Source of the DNA: Psychrobacter sp.
GTDB taxonomy: Bacteria; Pseudomonadota; Gammaproteobacteria; Pseudomonadales; Moraxellaceae
Direction of reading: 5' to 3'
DNA length: 7,795 nt
Assembly (NCBI GenBank): GCA_029264635.1
Contig: JARIAA010000286.1
Span: 1-7,795, forward strand
Made by a program: the position numbers and the translations under genes. This document shows positions 5,772 through 7,795 of this stretch, in pieces. The first letter of the stretch is position 1, and each line of letters begins with the position of its first letter. The notes under the pieces are model-generated. The model had not been told where the DNA came from. It worked only from the letters and a program-made list of their open reading frames with translations, and did not search any database.

Positions 5772-7795
5772 TTACATCTCCTGTGTGATGGTCGGCGCTG
5801 GTGTTACTTGTGTAGCGCGGTTATTCATATCATCAATCTTCAAAGAGCGGTCTTCAGCCATACTGCCCATCATCGTTATGGGCGCATCGACTTTGCGTAC
5901 CGAGGCTGGCATTGAGGGATGAATGATACTTACCTGACCAACTGGATAGCCAATACAGCCTTCTGCTAAATAACCGACAAGCTGCACTGGTAATGTCAAT
6001 TGCTGGTTATCAATTTCGATCGCCAGATAGTCACCAGCAGCGATATTCCAGTCTTTGGCATCATCGATACCAATACGCCATGCCGCAACTGGTAATTGCT
6101 CAGCAACGACTGGGCTACGTGAGGCCATCATTGAGCTGGCATAAATATTATAAATAGGCACCAATTTAGCGTGCCCTTGTTGCATGTCAGTGGTCGTCAC
6201 AGACATCGTTTCTGGAGCAATATATTGACGAGTCGCTAAGCGTGCTAGCTGATCAAACAGACGCACACCTGGATCACCATTTTTAAGATGTCCACCCACT
6301 TTGTCTTGATATTTGTTCCATGCTTGTGGTGAGTTCCAGCCAGCAGCACTAGCAAAAGGAATCATCGAGCTTGGCGTTTGCTTACCACTATAGCCTTCCA
6401 TTGAAAAGGTTAAACCTGTATCCCAATCTTTTGGCTGCATCGGTTCATGGACAGAGATTGGTGCGCGCATGGCAGTACGACCTGAGTAGCGACGCGGCTG
6501 ACGAGCAATCTTTAACCCTGTAATACGGTAATCGGCATCAGGGGCCGCCGCTTTAATACCAGCAAGTTTAGGATGCGTCGCTATTAAAGCATTAATAACA
6601 TCATCAAGCTGCGTCCAGTCGACGTCTCTACCTTCTAAGCTGCTATGGACAGCATGTAGCCAGCGCCAACCTTCTTTAATACTGCTAAGTGGATGGTAAT
6701 AATTATTATCATAAACTTGAAAGAAGCGCTGGGCACGGCCTTCAGCCGATACCAAGGTACCGTCCGCCTCAGCAAAGCTTGCAGCCGGCAAAACGATATC
6801 GACATTTTTGTGCCAATCAAGCAGCTGATGATCAAGTGCAATCACTGTTTTATCCGCTAACAGCTGGGTTAATTTATTGGCATCGATAGCATCAGTTAGC
6901 TGATTTTCAGCGACGACCACCACATCAAAATCAGTCGCTAATAACTCTTCTACCGATTGCCCACCGAGCATGCAGACGCCCACGCTGTTAGCGTCAGGCA
7001 CTGTCAAATAAATACCTGCCTGCGCATAATAACAGTCATTGACCTCTTTTAATTCAAACTTATCTGCAGGCTCACGCTCAACATCGTCTTGAGCGTCTTT
7101 ATCTGTATCTGTTTGCGGTTTGGCAGGTTTGGCCGATAGCTCTTTATCTTCGTCAGGCTGCTCAGTTTGCGCTTGTGCTTCAGCTGCGCGCACCTGTTCA
7201 TCAGGGAACTTTTTGTCATCGACCTGATTGTCACGGACGCTAGCATTATGGCTATCAACCTGATGCTGTTCAGTCGCTTTAATAGCCGCACGTTTTTGCG
7301 TGAGTACCTGAGTAATCTGCGCTGCTGCCTCTATCAATGCAGTAGACGATAAGCTAGTACCCGAGATAACTAAGGGTCTATCGGCTTGAATCAAATCATA
7401 CGCAATTTGCTGAGCAAGCGCCTGCATAGCGTCAATATCATCGTCTGATTTTGCAACTTTTTGTGGGTCTGTTATTTTTAATAAGTCGTCATTCAAGCTA
7501 GCAATCTCATCAGCCACTTTAAAACCAAGTTTAGTTATATCTTCAGGCGTTGCGACCACACTCACCTTACTGATGTCATCAAGCTTAGTTTCGGTCACAT
7601 CAATGACATATACCGGACTTAAAGCATCTTGGGCGATACGTCTGACAGGTTCAGCAAGCCAAGCTTGGGTTTGGAGTGCCGCTGCCATTTTAAGACCTTC
7701 GTTTTTTGCTGCCTGGCGTACTGATAAGGCAACGCGCGAGGACGTTTGCGTAATATCCTCGCCCAGTACCAATACTGCATCATGACTTTCAATAT
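5772..7795 (-). CDS. nuoG: NADH-quinone oxidoreductase subunit G (NuoG), N-terminus cut off by window edge
   Basis: Large peripheral-arm subunit of complex I, related to molybdopterin oxidoreductases. Its N-terminal part, outside this window, carries the [2Fe-2S] and [4Fe-4S] clusters of the electron wire. The frame is open to the right edge (codons read IESHDAVLVLGEDITQ), so about 674 C-terminal residues are seen. A TTG at 7772 would be only an apparent start. Counting from 7772, LVISGTSL lies at about 134-141, VDIVLPAASFAEADGT at 324-339, EGRAQRFFQVYDNNYY at 344-359, DVDWTQLDDVI at 383-393, RRYSGRTAMRAPISVHEP at 427-444 and GWNSPQAWNKYQD at 478-490, closely resembling E. coli NuoG. Only three Cys (247, 267, 606) occur and none form a cluster motif, as expected for this half. 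Two oddities are a charged insert at about 161-249 and a tail about 30 residues longer than in E. coli. The gene ends one base before nuoH. Confidence 0.97.
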   Translation of the reverse strand, partial: IESHDAVLVLGEDITQTSSRVALSVRQAAKNEGLKMAAALQTQAWLAEPVRRIAQDALSPVYVIDVTETKLDDISKVSVVATPEDITKLGFKVADEIASLNDDLLKITDPQKVAKSDDDIDAMQALAQQIAYDLIQADRPLVISGTSLSSTALIEAAAQITQVLTQKRAAIKATEQHQVDSHNASVRDNQVDDKKFPDEQVRAAEAQAQTEQPDEDKELSAKPAKPQTDTDKDAQDDVEREPADKFELKEVNDCYYAQAGIYLTVPDANSVGVCMLGGQSVEELLATDFDVVVVAENQLTDAIDANKLTQLLADKTVIALDHQLLDWHKNVDIVLPAASFAEADGTLVSAEGRAQRFFQVYDNNYYHPLSSIKEGWRWLHAVHSSLEGRDVDWTQLDDVINALIATHPKLAGIKAAAPDADYRITGLKIARQPRRYSGRTAMRAPISVHEPMQPKDWDTGLTFSMEGYSGKQTPSSMIPFASAAGWNSPQAWNKYQDKVGGHLKNGDPGVRLFDQLARLATRQYIAPETMSVTTTDMQQGHAKLVPIYNIYASSMMASRSPVVAEQLPVAAWRIGIDDAKDWNIAAGDYLAIEIDNQQLTLPVQLVGYLAEGCIGYPVGQVSIIHPSMPASVRKVDAPITMMGSMAEDRSLKIDDMNNRATQVTPAPTITQEM
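5778..5783 (-). promoter_or_regulatory. Ribosome binding site of nuoH
   Basis: CAGGAG on the minus strand lies 7 nt before the nuoH ATG, inside the final Gln-Glu codons of nuoG. Together with the TAATATG junction it fixes the nuoH start and suggests coupling to nuoG translation. Confidence 0.85.
7044..7280 (-). other. Charged low-complexity insert within NuoG
   Basis: Residues 165-243 of NuoG (counted from 7772) are rich in Asp, Glu, Gln, Lys, Ala and Pro and almost free of large hydrophobics, for example PAKPQTDTDKDAQDD at 216-230. The stretch falls between a helix ending LIEAAAQITQVLTQK and a strand beginning AGIYLTV. From memory, E. coli NuoG joins these two elements with only a few residues. 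The reading frame is continuous through it, and ordinary conserved NuoG sequence resumes at once. It is probably a disordered surface loop; no known domain is recognised. Confidence 0.75.

Noticed and set aside
7049..7291. An alternative minus-strand frame of 80 codons across the NuoG insert, raising the possibility that the insert is a frameshift artefact
   Set aside because: The NuoG frame is uninterrupted and conserved on both sides. The alternative translation resembles nothing, and replacing the insert with it would need two compensating frameshifts.
7770..7772. TTG as the start codon of nuoG
   Set aside because: The frame continues upstream to the window edge with NuoG-like sequence (ESHDAVLVLGED), and the N-terminal iron-sulfur domain is still missing, so the real start is outside the window.
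1..7795. A hidden novel system, mobile element or horizontally acquired segment
   Set aside because: All sequence is accounted for by a colinear nuoG-M operon of uniform style, with no terminal repeats, integrase, transposase, tRNA or abrupt composition change visible by eye.

Overview
The window is an internal piece of a bacterial respiratory complex I operon (proton-pumping NADH:quinone oxidoreductase, NDH-1). Seven genes lie head to tail on the minus strand. In transcription order, from right to left in the window, they are nuoG (5' end outside the window), nuoH, nuoI, nuoJ, nuoK, nuoL and nuoM (3' end outside). Nearly every base is coding: the only intergenic stretch longer than a few bases is 44 nt between nuoH and nuoI. 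No RNA gene, mobile element, CRISPR array, promoter or terminator could be supported.

The gene order and the protein sequences point to a gammaproteobacterium. The moderate base composition and the style of the proteins suggest Moraxellaceae, most likely Psychrobacter or a close relative. That assignment is recalled resemblance, not a database result.

Layout: 5772-7795 is the C-terminal part of NuoG, the peripheral-arm iron-sulfur subunit. 4727-5770 is NuoH, the membrane subunit that forms most of the quinone chamber. 4134-4682 is NuoI, the two-[4Fe-4S] ferredoxin-like subunit that hands electrons toward quinone. 3430-4137 is NuoJ and 3023-3430 is NuoK, small membrane subunits of the proton path. 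1141-3018 is NuoL and 1-1139 is NuoM, antiporter-like proton-pumping subunits. Together they move electrons through the peripheral arm to quinone and couple this to proton export through the membrane arm.

Adjacent genes are tightly linked: TAATATG junctions at nuoG/nuoH and nuoL/nuoM, an ATGA-type overlap at nuoI/nuoJ, a TGATG overlap at nuoJ/nuoK and a 4-nt gap at nuoK/nuoL. Several clear Shine-Dalgarno sites lie inside the end of the preceding gene, so translational coupling is likely.

I see no undescribed system here; this is a housekeeping locus. What deserves a second look is a set of lineage-style additions to conserved subunits: a charged low-complexity insert in NuoG, a roughly 35-residue N-terminal extension of NuoK backed by a strong ribosome binding site, and a polar C-terminal tail on NuoJ.
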